DNA from: Tragulus kanchil
Taxonomy: Eukaryota; Chordata; Mammalia; Artiodactyla; Tragulidae
Assembly: GCA_022376925.1 (NCBI GenBank)
Contig: JAIOJX010000032.1
Span: forward strand, 104,648,794 to 104,712,793
Reading direction: 5' to 3'
Length of the DNA stretch: 64,000 nt
Each line of letters starts with the position of its first letter. Position 1 is the stretch's first letter. Positions 55,555 through 64,000 of this stretch are shown in pieces. The translations under genes were made by a program, and so were the position numbers. The notes below the pieces were generated by a model. It was not told the DNA's origin. It made no database searches and was given only the letters and a program-made list of their open reading frames with translations.

Positions 55555-56074
55555 ATTAAATTAAACATTTTTATTGCAGTGAAATTCATATAACATAAAA
55601 GTAGCCATTTCTTTTTCTTTTTAAATTTTACTTTATATTTTTACAGAGTTTTGTTGTGAACAGATATGTATAATCCCAGATTGGTCATATGTATATCCCT
55701 GGCCCCTCCCAGTCCCCCCTCCCCACCCTTCCAGGCTGTCGCACAGCACCCCTGCAGGATCCCCTATTCCCACAGCACAATGATAATAGAAGTGAGCATT
55801 TCAGTGGCATTAAGTACATTTACAATTCTGTGCGACCACCACCTCCACCTAGTGCCAGCAGTTTTCATGACCTCAAAAGGAAACCTGTATCCATTAAGCA
55901 GATACTACCCATTGGCCCCTCCCTCTAGCTTCTGCCAACCACTACTCTGCTTTCTGTCTCTATTAATTTACATATTCTGGATATTCCATGGCCTTTTGAG
56001 TCTGGCTTCTTTCATTTAGCATAATGATTTTGAGGTTTATCCATGCTGTAGTATATGTTACTATTTCATTCCTT

Positions 56075-56110
56075 TATATGTATATGTATATGTATATGCA
56101 TGTGTATATA

Positions 56111-56145
<35 letters not shown>

Positions 56146-56146
56146 T
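56075..56146. repeat. (TATATG)n / (TA)n simple repeat
   Basis: Runs of 'tatatgtatatg' then pure TA, inside the L1 3' UTR. It gives the artificial frame of alternating Tyr and Ile. Confidence 0.9.
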
Positions 56147-56488
56147 CTCCCCACCCCCACAGTTTTATCCATTCATCTACTGATGAACATTTAGATTTTT
56201 TTCACAGTAATGTTCTTTTGAGCATATACCTAGAATTAGGATTTCTGGGTCATATAATAATTTCCATGTCTAATTTTTTGAGGAATTGTCAAACTGTTTT
56301 CCACAGTGGCTAAACCCTTTTACATTCCCACTGGCAATTCCCACTCCATTTTCTCCACATCCTTGTTAATACTTGTTATTTTCTGTTAATTTTTTTCATT
56401 TGTAACTTTTAAAATTATAGCTATCCTAATAAGTGCAAAGCGATATCTTATTGTGGTTTTGACTTGCATTTCCCTAATGATTAATTAT

Positions 56489-56713
56489 CACTTCCCTGTA
56501 GCTCAGCAGTAAAGACTTTGCCTGCAGTGCAGGCGATGTGGGTTCAGTCCCTGGGTTGGGAAGTTCCCCTGGAGGAGGGCATGGCAACCCACTCCAGAAT
56601 TCTTGTCAGGAGAATCACATGGTCAGAGGAGCCTGGTGGGCCACAGTCTACAGGGCTGCAAAGAGGTGCAAAGAGACACAACCGAAGCAACTGAGCACAG
56701 ACACAAACAACGA
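56489..56713 (+). repeat. Bov-tA SINE, sense
   Basis: 'acttccctgtagctcagcag', 'gtgggttcagtccctgggtt', 'gcatggcaacccactccag', 'ggagcctggtgggccacag', ending 'caactgagcacagacac'. Confidence 0.93.
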
Positions 56714-57289
56714 CTAACAATATTGAGCATCTTTTCATGTCTGTACTTGTTGGTCATCTGACTATCCTCTTTGGAGAGACATCTATTCAGGCCCTTTGTC
56801 CATTGTTTTGATTGGATTGCTTTTGTTGTTGAGCTGTAAAAGTTCTTTACATATTCTGGATATTAAACTCTTATCAGCTGAATGATTTGCAAATATTTTT
56901 ATCCATTCTATACATTGTCTTTTCACTATCTTCGTAATGTTCTTTGATACACAAAAGTTTTAAATTTTGATAATGTTCAATTTATCTATTTTTTTTATTG
57001 TTTGTGCTTTGGTGTCACATCTACAAATCCACTGTCAAATCAAGGCCACAAAATTTATGTCTAGGTTTTCTTCTGTATTTTATGGATTTAGCTCTTCTAT
57101 TGAAGACGTTGATCTATTTTAAGTCACTTTTGGTATATGGTGTGAGACAAATCCAGCTTCAATGTCTTGCAGGTAGATATCCAGTTACCATAGCACCATT
57201 TGTGGAAGAGAGAATTCTTTTCTCATTGAGTAGGCTTGACATTTATATAGAAAATCATTGGGCATAGATGTATGGGAGGCAGACACTTC

Positions 57290-57460
57290 TGGCTGTGAGA
57301 ACTTTGGCAAGTCACTTAATTTTAAGGTTTTATTTTTCACTTACATAGGCTGAAGGATAGTCTCCTTTTCTGAGTTGTCAGGATTAAATAGGCTATATAT
57401 GGAGACCGTCAGCCATTGTACCTGGCACAGTAGGTTCCCCAATGAATGTTAATTCTTCCC
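57290..57460 (+). repeat. MIR SINE
   Basis: 'ctttggcaagtcacttaatt', 'caggattaaataggctata', 'ttgtacctggcacagtagg', 'aatgaatgttaattcttcc' are the MIR core and tail in order. Copy at about 58440-58610. Confidence 0.8.
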
Positions 57461-57865
57461 TGCTGCAAGAAATTGAGGCAGGGTAAGCAGCATAACAGCG
57501 ATCACATCTATTCCTTCTCCTTCCTCCTATGTCACCAGGACATAGGAGACTCTAGACAGAACTGCCTGATATTGCTGAGTATATGCTTATACCCCTGGAG
57601 AAAGATGCTGAGGGTGGAGGTCACAGTAGGATGAAGAAACACTTAGCTAGAGATGCAGATACGCAAAGATAGTAGTGGTCATTCTTTAGAAATTCAACCA
57701 ACATTCAACAATAAACCCTTGCCTAGTGCTGACTTTGTGCCTGAATCTGTTCTAGGTTATGGAGTTACAAAGGCAAAAGGCTTCTCAGTCTAGAGGGAGA
57801 GACAGATGGGTTACTATAAAGCAACGTGACAAGTTGAGATGACTAGATGGGTACTAAAAAAACCC

Positions 57866-58421
57866 CTAACAATATTGAGCATCTTTTCATGTCTGTACTT
57901 GTTGGTCATCTGACTATCCTCTTTGGAGACATCTATTCAGGCCCTTTGTCCATTGTTTTGATTGGATTGCTTTTGTTGTTGAGCTGTAAAAGTTCTTTAC
58001 ATATTCTGGATATTAAACTCTTATCAGCTGAATGATTTGCAAATATTTTTATCCATTCTATACATTGTCTTTTCACTATCTTCGTAATGTTCTTTGATAC
58101 ACAAAAGTTTTAAATTTTGATAATGTTCAATTTATCTATTTTTTTTATTGTTTGTGCTTTGGTGTCACATCTACAAATCCACTGTCAAATCAAGGCCACA
58201 AAATTTATGTCTAGGTTTTCTTCTGTATTTTATGGATTTAGCTCTTCTATTGAAGACGTTGATCTATTTTAAGTCACTTTTGGTATATGGTGTGAGACAA
58301 ATCCAGCTTCAATGTCTTGCAGGTAGATATCCAGTTACCATAGCACCATTTGTGGAAGAGAGAATTCTTTTCTCATTGAGTAGGCTTGACATTTATATAG
58401 AAAATCATTGGGCATAGATGT
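57866..58421 (-). mobile_element. L1 antisense, D18 copy
   Basis: Duplicate of 56714-57272. Confidence 0.93.
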
Positions 58422-58439
58422 ATGGGAGGCAGACACTTC

Positions 58440-58610
58440 TGGCTGTGAGAACTTTGGCAAGTCACTTAATTTTAAGGTTTTATTTTCACTTACATAGGCT
58501 GAAGGATAGTCTCCTTTTCTGTGTTGTCAGGCTTAAATAGGCTATATATGGAGACCGTCAGCCATTGTACCTGGCACAGTAGGTTCCCCAATGAATGTTA
58601 ATTCTTCCCT
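58440..58610 (+). repeat. MIR SINE, D18 copy
   Basis: Duplicate of 57290-57460. Confidence 0.8.
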
Positions 58611-58827
58611 GCTGCAAGAAATTGAGGCAGGGTAAGCAGCATAACAGCGATCACATCTATTCCTTCTCCTTCCTCCTATGTCACCAGGACATAGGAGACT
58701 CTAGACAGAACTGCCTGATATTGCTGAGTATATGCTTATACCCCTGGAGAAAGATGCTGAGGGTGGAGGTCACAGTAGGATGAAGAAACACTTAGCTAGA
58801 GATGCAGATACGCAAAGATAGTAGTGG

Positions 58828-59545
58828 TCATTCTTTAGAAATTCAACCAACATTCAACAATAAACCCTTGCCTAGTGCTGACTTTGTGCCTGAATCTGTT
58901 CTAGGTTATGGAGTTACAAAGGCAAAAGGCTTCTCAGTCTAGAGGGAGAGACAGATGGGTTACTATAAAGCAACGTGACAAGTTCTAAGAGAATGAAGCA
59001 TAGACTGCTCTGGGAATGTGCAGGAAGAAAACAGTTTCAGCTGGAGGATTCTGGGAAGCCTGAGGAAAAGTGACACTTAACCTGAATATTAAATGACTCC
59101 TGGGAAGAAGTATGAAGGTGGACCAAAGGGAAAGTGTTAGCATAGGAAACATACAAAGCTATGAAGGCATGACTATGGTTTCTGAGTTCTAGGAGATGGA
59201 AAAATATTCTAAGGTGCTTGGAACATGGGGTAGAGCAAAGGGGTACGCTGATAAAATGGTCTGACTTTATTTAGATGGCCATTGGGAGCTTTTCATGAGG
59301 TTTAACAGGGAAGTGACATGGTCAGATCTATGTTATAGAGATTTACAGGAAGACCACTATATGGAAAATGAATGACTGGGAAGAAGATAAGGCTAGAGGC
59401 AGGGATAAGAGTTGTACGAGCTGTAGCAGTGAGGGAGGAGAATGGAGAGGAGGAGGGCTGGCAGGTGGACTCATGGCGGATCAGATGTGGGAGTGTGGGG
59501 GAGGAGGGAGGAACAAAGTCAGAGAAGAAAAAGTGATGCTTTTTT
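58828..59545 (-). mobile_element. L2 LINE, antisense
   Basis: 'ctttgtgcctgaatctgttc', 'tgacacttaacctgaatatt', 'gcttggaacatggggtagag', 'ggccattgggagcttttcat', 'gggaagtgacatggtcagat' follow antisense L2. Its first part is also present in D18 copy A (57680-57835). Purine-rich frames here are not coding. Confidence 0.82.
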
Positions 59546-59840
59546 TGGCAGATGGATACAGATAGAATTACTTAGTAGACAGACTGTGTGTTGAGCAGGA
59601 ACACTGCATGGGTAAACAAGCACACGGTGTTGTCTGGCCTGCTAAAGGGGGAAGTGCATTTTATTTGTTTTGCTCGTCACAATTAAAGCATTAATGATTT
59701 TTATTTTCACACTAAAAGTATAGAGTAAAAAATTAAAGTCTGTAATCCCACTACTCTTAAATAACCCTGGTTGAAAGGGAGAGAGGAGAATATATATTGT
59801 TAGAAAATGCAAACAGTTCAGAGAGGTGTAAAATGAAAAG
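59546..59840. other. Non-coding DNA, possibly an old LINE tail
   Basis: AT-rich with 'gtctgtaatcccactactct', which is suggestive of an old LINE, but not assignable. Confidence 0.3.
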
Positions 59841-60296
59841 TACAGGCCTCCCCGACCCCCACCCCCACCCCAATCCTCCATTCCCTTAACCGCTGTTAAC
59901 ACTTTCTTGTATTTCTTTCTAGGAAAAAAACCCAAGCGTATACCCCCTGGATTCTGTACATCCCCAAAGAGGTTCTGCCACATACCACATTTAAGAGGTC
60001 ATTTCAACTGAGTAGATTAACCTTGTCATTGCTTTGCCAGACTTCACAAACGCATCTGTCCTGGGCTGGGGGCGCTCGGAGAGGTCACTGAAGGAATCGC
60101 AGGATCTCCACGTCCCTATGTCCCTAGCTCAGGGGCTCAGGGGAACTGGATCAGCAGTAGGTGCTCAGCAGAGAATAACTAAACGAGTTGTTGCTGCATC
60201 TTGGAAATTTGGAGAGTCTTTGCCTGTAGTTCCAGTTGGTGAAGTGACTTCTTAAGCAAATTTTTTCTGAATTCTGACTAAGTGTGCAGTGCTCCG

Positions 60297-60333
60297 TGTG
60301 CTGTGTGTGTGTCTCTGTGTGTGTGTGTGTGTG
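60297..60333. repeat. (TG)n microsatellite
   Basis: 'gctgtgtgtgtgtctctgtg' then TG repeats. The copy at 61389-61426 starts 'gcgtgtgtgtgtgtctctg', a small length and sequence difference. Confidence 0.85.
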
Positions 60334-60414
60334 ATGGGGAGGGAAGGCAGAGGACTTGGTTCCTGGCCTTAACAAAGGACAGAACTGGAAAGGTCAGGAA
60401 TCTTCTACCAAACC

Positions 60415-60530
60415 TCTTGCTTTCCGAGGGAGAAACTGAGGTCCAAAATGAGATTCTGATCTATCTAAAGTCACATGGTCTGTTGGTGCCAGAGCTGGCC
60501 CTAGCAAATCAGAAGAGTGAGAGAACAGGG
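60415..60530 (-). repeat. MIR SINE, antisense
   Basis: 'gggagaaactgaggtccaaa', 'ctaaagtcacatggtctg' and 'gtgccagagctggccctag' follow antisense MIR. Copy at about 61508-61623. The 126-codon minus-strand frames (60394 / 61487) overlap it and have no other support. Confidence 0.6.
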
Positions 60531-61388
60531 GAGGAACACCTGGTTGCACAGGAGGGGTTACTGAGCTACTCTTCCTTTCTTTCCTGCCATAAAAGTAGCA
60601 GTAATCTCCAACTCTAAATCCCTGGATAGAGTCTAGACCTCTGAGGGGCCCTGTGCAGCCCATGGCCCTTAACCATGCGTAGTGGGCAACTCTGGTTGAT
60701 ATCCTGTGCCCAGGAGGGGCATCATGGCTGACACAGGGAGTCAGGAAGCCTGGATTCCAGGCCAGTCCTGCCACACCCCATCATACTAGTGTGCCCAGTG
60801 ACTGCCTCTCTCCTCTGAACATGGGGGTGGGCCTAGCAAAATCTCCAAGGTCCTTCCGACCGTGATTGCTCTCTAATTGGAAGATGCTATATTTAATCAA
60901 TGATAAGTCAAACTTTAGGATTCTAACGTCCTGTATACAGGCCTCCCGACCCCCACCCACCCCAATCCTCCATTCCCTTAACCGCTGTTAACACTTTCTT
61001 GTATTTCTTTCTAGGAAAAAAACCCAAGCGTATACCCCCTGGATTCTGTACATCCCCAAAGAGGTTCTGCCACATACCACATTTAAGAGGTCATTTCAAC
61101 TGAGTAGATTAACCTTGTCATTGCTTTGCCAGACTTCACAAACGCATCTGTCCTGGGCTGGGGGCGCTCGGAGAGGTCACTGAAGGAATCGCAGGATCTC
61201 CACGTCCCTATGTCCCTAGCTCAGGGGCTCAGGGGAACTGGATCAGCAGTAGGTGCTCAGCAGAGAATAACTAAACGAGTTGTTGCTGCATCTTGGAAAT
61301 TTGGAGAGTCTTTGCCTGTAGTTCCAGTTGGTGAAGTGACTTCTTAAGCAAATTTTTTCTGAATTCTGACTAAGTGTGCAGTGCTCCG

Positions 61389-61426
61389 TGTGCGTGTGTG
61401 TGTGTCTCTGTGTGTGTGTGTGTGTG
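61389..61426. repeat. (TG)n microsatellite, D19 copy
   Basis: Counterpart of 60297-60333. Confidence 0.85.
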
Positions 61427-61507
61427 ATGGGGAGGGAAGGCAGAGGACTTGGTTCCTGGCCTTAACAAAGGACAGAACTGGAAAGGTCAGGAATCTTCTA
61501 CCAAACC

Positions 61508-61623
61508 TCTTGCTTTCCGAGGGAGAAACTGAGGTCCAAAATGAGATTCTGATCTATCTAAAGTCACATGGTCTGTTGGTGCCAGAGCTGGCCCTAGCAA
61601 ATCAGAAGAGTGAGAGAACAGGG
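61508..61623 (-). repeat. MIR SINE, antisense, D19 copy
   Basis: Duplicate of 60415-60530. Confidence 0.6.
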
Positions 61624-62037
61624 GAGGAACACCTGGTTGTACAGGAGGGGTTACTGAGCTACTCTTCCTTTCTTTCCTGCCATAAAAGTAGCAGTAATCT
61701 CCAACTCTAAATCCCTGGATAGAGTCTAGACCTCTGAGGGGCCCTGTGCAGCCCATGGCCCTTAACCATGCGTAGTGGGCAACTCTGGTTGATATCCTGT
61801 GCCCAGGAGGGGCATCATGGCTGACACAGGGAGTCAGGAAGCCTGGATTCCAGGCCAGTCCTGCCACACCCCATCATACTAGTGTGCCCAGTGACTGCCT
61901 CTCTCCTCTGAACATGGGGGTGGGCCTAGCAAAATCTCCAAGGTCCTTCCGACCGTGATTGCTCTCTAATTGGAAGATGCTATATTTAATCAATGATAAG
62001 AAATCAAACTTTAGGATTCTGTAATTCTAACGTCCTG

Positions 62038-62754
62038 GTTTTTCAAAATCCAGGGATGCTGCCTGAGGTCCCTGTGTAGGATGCCATGTTGGGAGACCTG
62101 ACCTGGGTGGATAGTAAAAAGGGGACTCCACATACATTTTTCAATTTGAGACCAAGGCCAAAGAGACCAGACACCTCTTTGTAGGAGGGGTCCTTGGAGT
62201 GGGCCCAGATCACCAGCGAACAGTGCAGAGCAGCCCAGGCCAGCATGAAATGCAGACCATCTCAGAGGCCTGGCTGGAACCTCCAGTAACCTTGGCAGAT
62301 AGACCTGGCATGGGGGATTAACCCCATATGATGCAGGAGGAAACTGAGGCTCAGAGACGGGGGAACCGAGTCACTGCTTCCAGTTGCCCAAGGTCTTTTT
62401 TCCTCTAGTGTTCTTTCTACAATTTAGGCAGTACTCTTTTTGCCTAATTGGCGGCAACACTGCTGTTTGTGAGGGAAGCTGGACTGCAGGGGAACCAGAT
62501 CCCAGGTGCTTTTTTTTGGCGACCCCATAGGCTCTAGCCCCCATGTCCCCCAGGCTCCGCTGTCCATGGGATTCTCCAACCCAGGATCTCCTGGGGGCTC
62601 GTTAAAAATAGAGGTCAGAGACCCCGTTCCCAGAGAGATTCACAGATTCACTTGGGGTATCTTCTAGTTGGAGACTTGATGTCTATTTTTATTTATCCTT
62701 TAACTTTGGAATGAGACCTTCTAGTCTGATTTCTTTTCCGTGAAAAACACCACA
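62038..62754. other. Non-coding DNA with MIR and Bov-tA scraps
   Basis: An antisense MIR piece lies at about 62335-62400 ('ggaaactgaggctcagagac', 'gttgcccaaggtc'). A Bov-tA scrap lies at about 62518-62590 ('gcgaccccataggctctag', 'gtccatgggattctccaac'). The rest is unique upstream DNA of the CpG-island gene. Confidence 0.5.
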
Positions 62755-63257
62755 GAAACAGACACTTAAGAAAAGTTATCTAGAGCCTTGGGTTCAGGTC
62801 CGAACTTCGCTACTGACCCGCTGTAATATCTGTGGCAGTTCCTAGTCAGCAGGTTGGACTCTGCAGGAAAACTTTGAAAGTCCTTTCACATCTATTGCCT
62901 CCACATTAGCTGGCTTAGCCGGTTCCATTTGACCAGGAGAAAACTGCCGCTGGACGGGGAAGAAGGGTTTTTGTCTCGGTCCGTGGGAAAGACGGAGAAG
63001 AGCCAGGTTGAGCTTGGCTCTTCCGATACCCAATGCGTCTCGCTGCCCGGGCCAGCACAGCCCCGACGACCGAGCCCGGACTCTGCAGCCCGCGGCGCCG
63101 CCCCGCGGGCCATCGCTGATCCGCAGCCGGCGGAGGAGGGCCGGGCAGCACCGGGCGCCGCCGGCCGCCGCCGGCCGCCGCCTGTCAAACCCTCAGCCGT
63201 GCCTAGCGTGCTGCTGGCCCTGGCCCGGAGCCGCGGAGGTCCCGCCTTCGCGCCATG

Positions 63258-63262
63258 ATTGG
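63258..63262 (-). promoter_or_regulatory. CCAAT box (inverted), candidate NF-Y site
   Basis: ATTGG in 'gccatgattggcctcgcc', in the middle of the CpG island and about 180 bases before the splice donor. Position and context are typical of a promoter CCAAT box. Confidence 0.55.
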
Positions 63263-63319
63263 CCTCGCCGAGGCGGCCGCAGCGAGCCAGTGGCTGGAGA
63301 AGCTGTCAGGCAGACCGCG

Positions 63320-63437
63320 GCCCCACCCCCGCCCCGAGGTGCCGCCCCGCTGGACGCAGCGGCTGCGGGGGCTGCGGCGTTAGTGGAGGCGCGCGGAGCC
63401 GTGCGCCCCGCAAGCGAGCTGCAGCAGCCGCGGCGAG
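63320..63437 (+). other. Probable first exon (non-coding) of an unrecognised gene
   Basis: The right edge is a strong donor, 'gcggcgag|gtgagt', at 63437/63438, inside a CpG island. The left edge is inferred from the CCAAT box and is uncertain. Between about 63385 and the donor no ATG is present, so the exon is probably 5' UTR. A short open frame starts at the ATG at 63255 and ends at a TAG at 63381-63383. It could be an upstream frame if the start lies further left. Long frames through the island (63008-63640 plus, 63193-63603 minus) cross the donor and reflect GC-rich composition. The gene is not identifiable here. Confidence 0.5.
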
Positions 63438-64000
63438 GTGAGTGGGGGCGAGGTGAGAGGGGGCGCGGCCCGTGGCCTGGAAAGGGGGCGGGCGCCCGAC
63501 AGTCAAGTCTGGTGTCCCAGGAACGGAGAATTGGGGAGTTTGGGGATCGCGCGAGGGGAGACTTTGGGGGTCCCTTTTCCAGGAGGGATGATGGAAGGCC
63601 CAAGCTCTGTGGAGGGGCACCCAGTGAGCGCCCGTGGTGAGCATGACACTGCAGCTACTACTATTGCTGAGAGTCTGAGTTGGTGAATCAGGGTAGAATG
63701 TATGGCACACCGTATGCAAACGCACACGTCCCGAGTGTGCACATGTAGGGTGTTTAGTGTGCGTGGGAGCGGGCCTGCATGGGCCGTCGATTTTGTGCAG
63801 ATTTGCACGGGCGATCGGTTCATTTTCTTAGCTGCAAGTAGGAAACAGACACTTAAGAAAAGTTATCTAGAGCCTTGGGTTCAGGTCCGAACTTCGCTAC
63901 TGACCCGCTGTAATATCTGTGGCAGTTCCTAGTCAGCAGGTTGGACTCTGCAGGAAAACTTTGAAAGTCCTTTCACATCTATTGCCTCCACATTAGCTGG

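Larger units (their letters stand above)
55555..57272 (-). mobile_element. L1 LINE, antisense, 3' UTR to ORF2
   Basis: Very clear order: 'gtggcattaagtacatttac', 'caaaaggaaacctgtatcc', 'ggcttctttcatttagcata', 'aaactgttttccacagtgg', 'gagcatcttttcatgtctg', 'ggatattaaactcttatcag', 'ctttggtgtcacatctac', 'ggtatatggtgtgagacaa', 'gcaccatttgtggaagag'. A Bov-tA interrupts it at 56489-56713. No open frame of use. Confidence 0.95.
56714..58984 (+). repeat. Tandem duplication D18 (56714-57835 / 57866-58984)
   Basis: Direct copies whose offset falls from 1152 to 1149. Differences: 'ttggagagacatc' / 'ttggagacatc', one T in a T-run, and 'tgagttgtcaggatt' / 'tgtgttgtcaggctt'. The linker 57836-57865 ('gagatgactagatgggtac...') looks like garbled sequence and matches neither flank well. 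Confidence 0.93.
59841..62037 (+). repeat. Tandem duplication D19 (59841-60933 / 60936-62037)
   Basis: Direct copies whose offset changes from 1095 to 1092 and then grows. Copy B starts with bases missing from a C-run ('cccgacccccacccacccc' against 'cccgacccccacccccacccc'). Copy A ends with deletions: 'aagtcaaactttaggattctaacg' where copy B has 'aagaaatcaaactttaggattctgtaattctaacg'. One C/T difference near 60546. Confidence 0.94.
62940..63560 (+). promoter_or_regulatory. CpG-island promoter
   Basis: GC content and CpG density rise sharply ('ccgcggcgccgccccgcggg', repeated 'gccgccggccgccgcc'). No TATA box is visible. An inverted CCAAT box (ATTGG) lies at 63258-63262, so transcription would be expected to start some 60-100 bases to its right if it works as in other NF-Y promoters. 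The island ends soon after the splice donor at 63438. The orientation rests on that donor. A divergent transcript to the left is also possible, as at many CpG islands. Confidence 0.75.
62755..64000 (+). repeat. Tandem duplication D20 (62755-63841 / 63842 to beyond the window)
   Basis: From 63842 the sequence repeats 62755 onward without visible difference for the 159 bases left ('gaaacagacacttaagaaa' and following), an offset of 1087. The second copy is cut by the window edge. If complete, it would duplicate the whole CpG island and first exon. Confidence 0.88.

Noticed and set aside
1439..61426. Tandem units as a CRISPR array or satellite
   Set aside because: Units are over 1 kb, occur in pairs only and differ from place to place. 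A satellite would have many copies of one unit, and CRISPR arrays do not occur in mammals.
60394..61867. Paired 126-codon minus-strand frames
   Set aside because: Both overlap an antisense MIR and unique DNA. Identity between them is due to D19.
63008..63640. 210-codon plus-strand frame and overlapping minus-strand frames of 136 and 139 codons
   Set aside because: They lie in a CpG island where stop codons are rare in every frame, and the plus frame passes through a strong splice donor at 63438.
1253..64000. The regular duplications as a new biological system (programmed amplification or new mobile element)
   Set aside because: The units share no common sequence, ends, target duplications or encoded functions. 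Only the length is shared. Junctions are exact or degraded as at contig tips. A mobile element would carry its own sequence from place to place.

Overview
This is nuclear DNA from a ruminant, almost certainly a bovid. It is full of ruminant-specific repeats: Bov-tA (tRNA/BovB-type) SINEs, CHR-type tRNA-Glu SINEs, antisense BovB (RTE) 3' ends, ruminant L1 3' ends and a short mariner-derived hairpin. These lie over older mammalian layers (L2, MIR, MER20, MER5A-like, old L1). The species cannot be fixed from the sequence. No bacterial genes, CRISPR arrays, tRNA or rRNA genes were seen. Most short open frames fall in repeats or low-complexity DNA and are not genes.

Gene content is low. At 13.3-20.2 kb lie the last two coding exons of a plus-strand gene I do not recognise (13341-13501 and 16622-16685), followed by a 3' UTR of up to about 3.5 kb. 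The penultimate exon is present twice (14483-14643). At 62.9-63.6 kb a CpG island with an inverted CCAAT box and a strong splice donor (63438) marks the promoter and probably non-coding first exon of a second plus-strand gene whose body lies beyond the window. At 6.0-6.84 kb a GC-rich block joined to a broken minus-strand reading frame looks like a retrocopy or degraded gene start.

Layout: 0-6 kb, old L2/MIR with two tandem duplications; 6-7.9 kb, retrocopy-like block, MIR, MER20, SINE; 9.8-12.3 kb, BovB end, duplicated; 13-20 kb, gene 3' end; 20-26 kb, SINEs and a BovB inserted in a MER5A-like element; 26.5-34.9 kb, sense-strand L1 complex with nested L1, Bov-tA, a mariner hairpin and a 5'-inverted ruminant L1; 35-38 kb, mostly unique sequence; 38.5-47.5 kb, L2 in both orientations with many CHR SINEs; 48-57.3 kb, antisense L1 DNA broken by a solo class II LTR, a second LTR-like element and SINEs; 57-62.7 kb, MIR, L2 and unique sequence; 62.9 kb to the end, CpG-island promoter.

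The dominant unexpected signal is twenty direct tandem duplications (D1-D20), each with a unit of about 1.08-1.20 kb and nearly identical copies, spread over all sequence classes. In several, the junction carries a shortened, error-rich rendering of the sequence that is intact beside the other copy. Together they add roughly 21-22 kb. The uniform unit length, indifference to content and damaged junctions are what unmerged overlaps between neighbouring contigs would give, so I read them as probable assembly artefacts rather than biology. The true locus is then nearer 42 kb. The two genes give no evidence of acting together.
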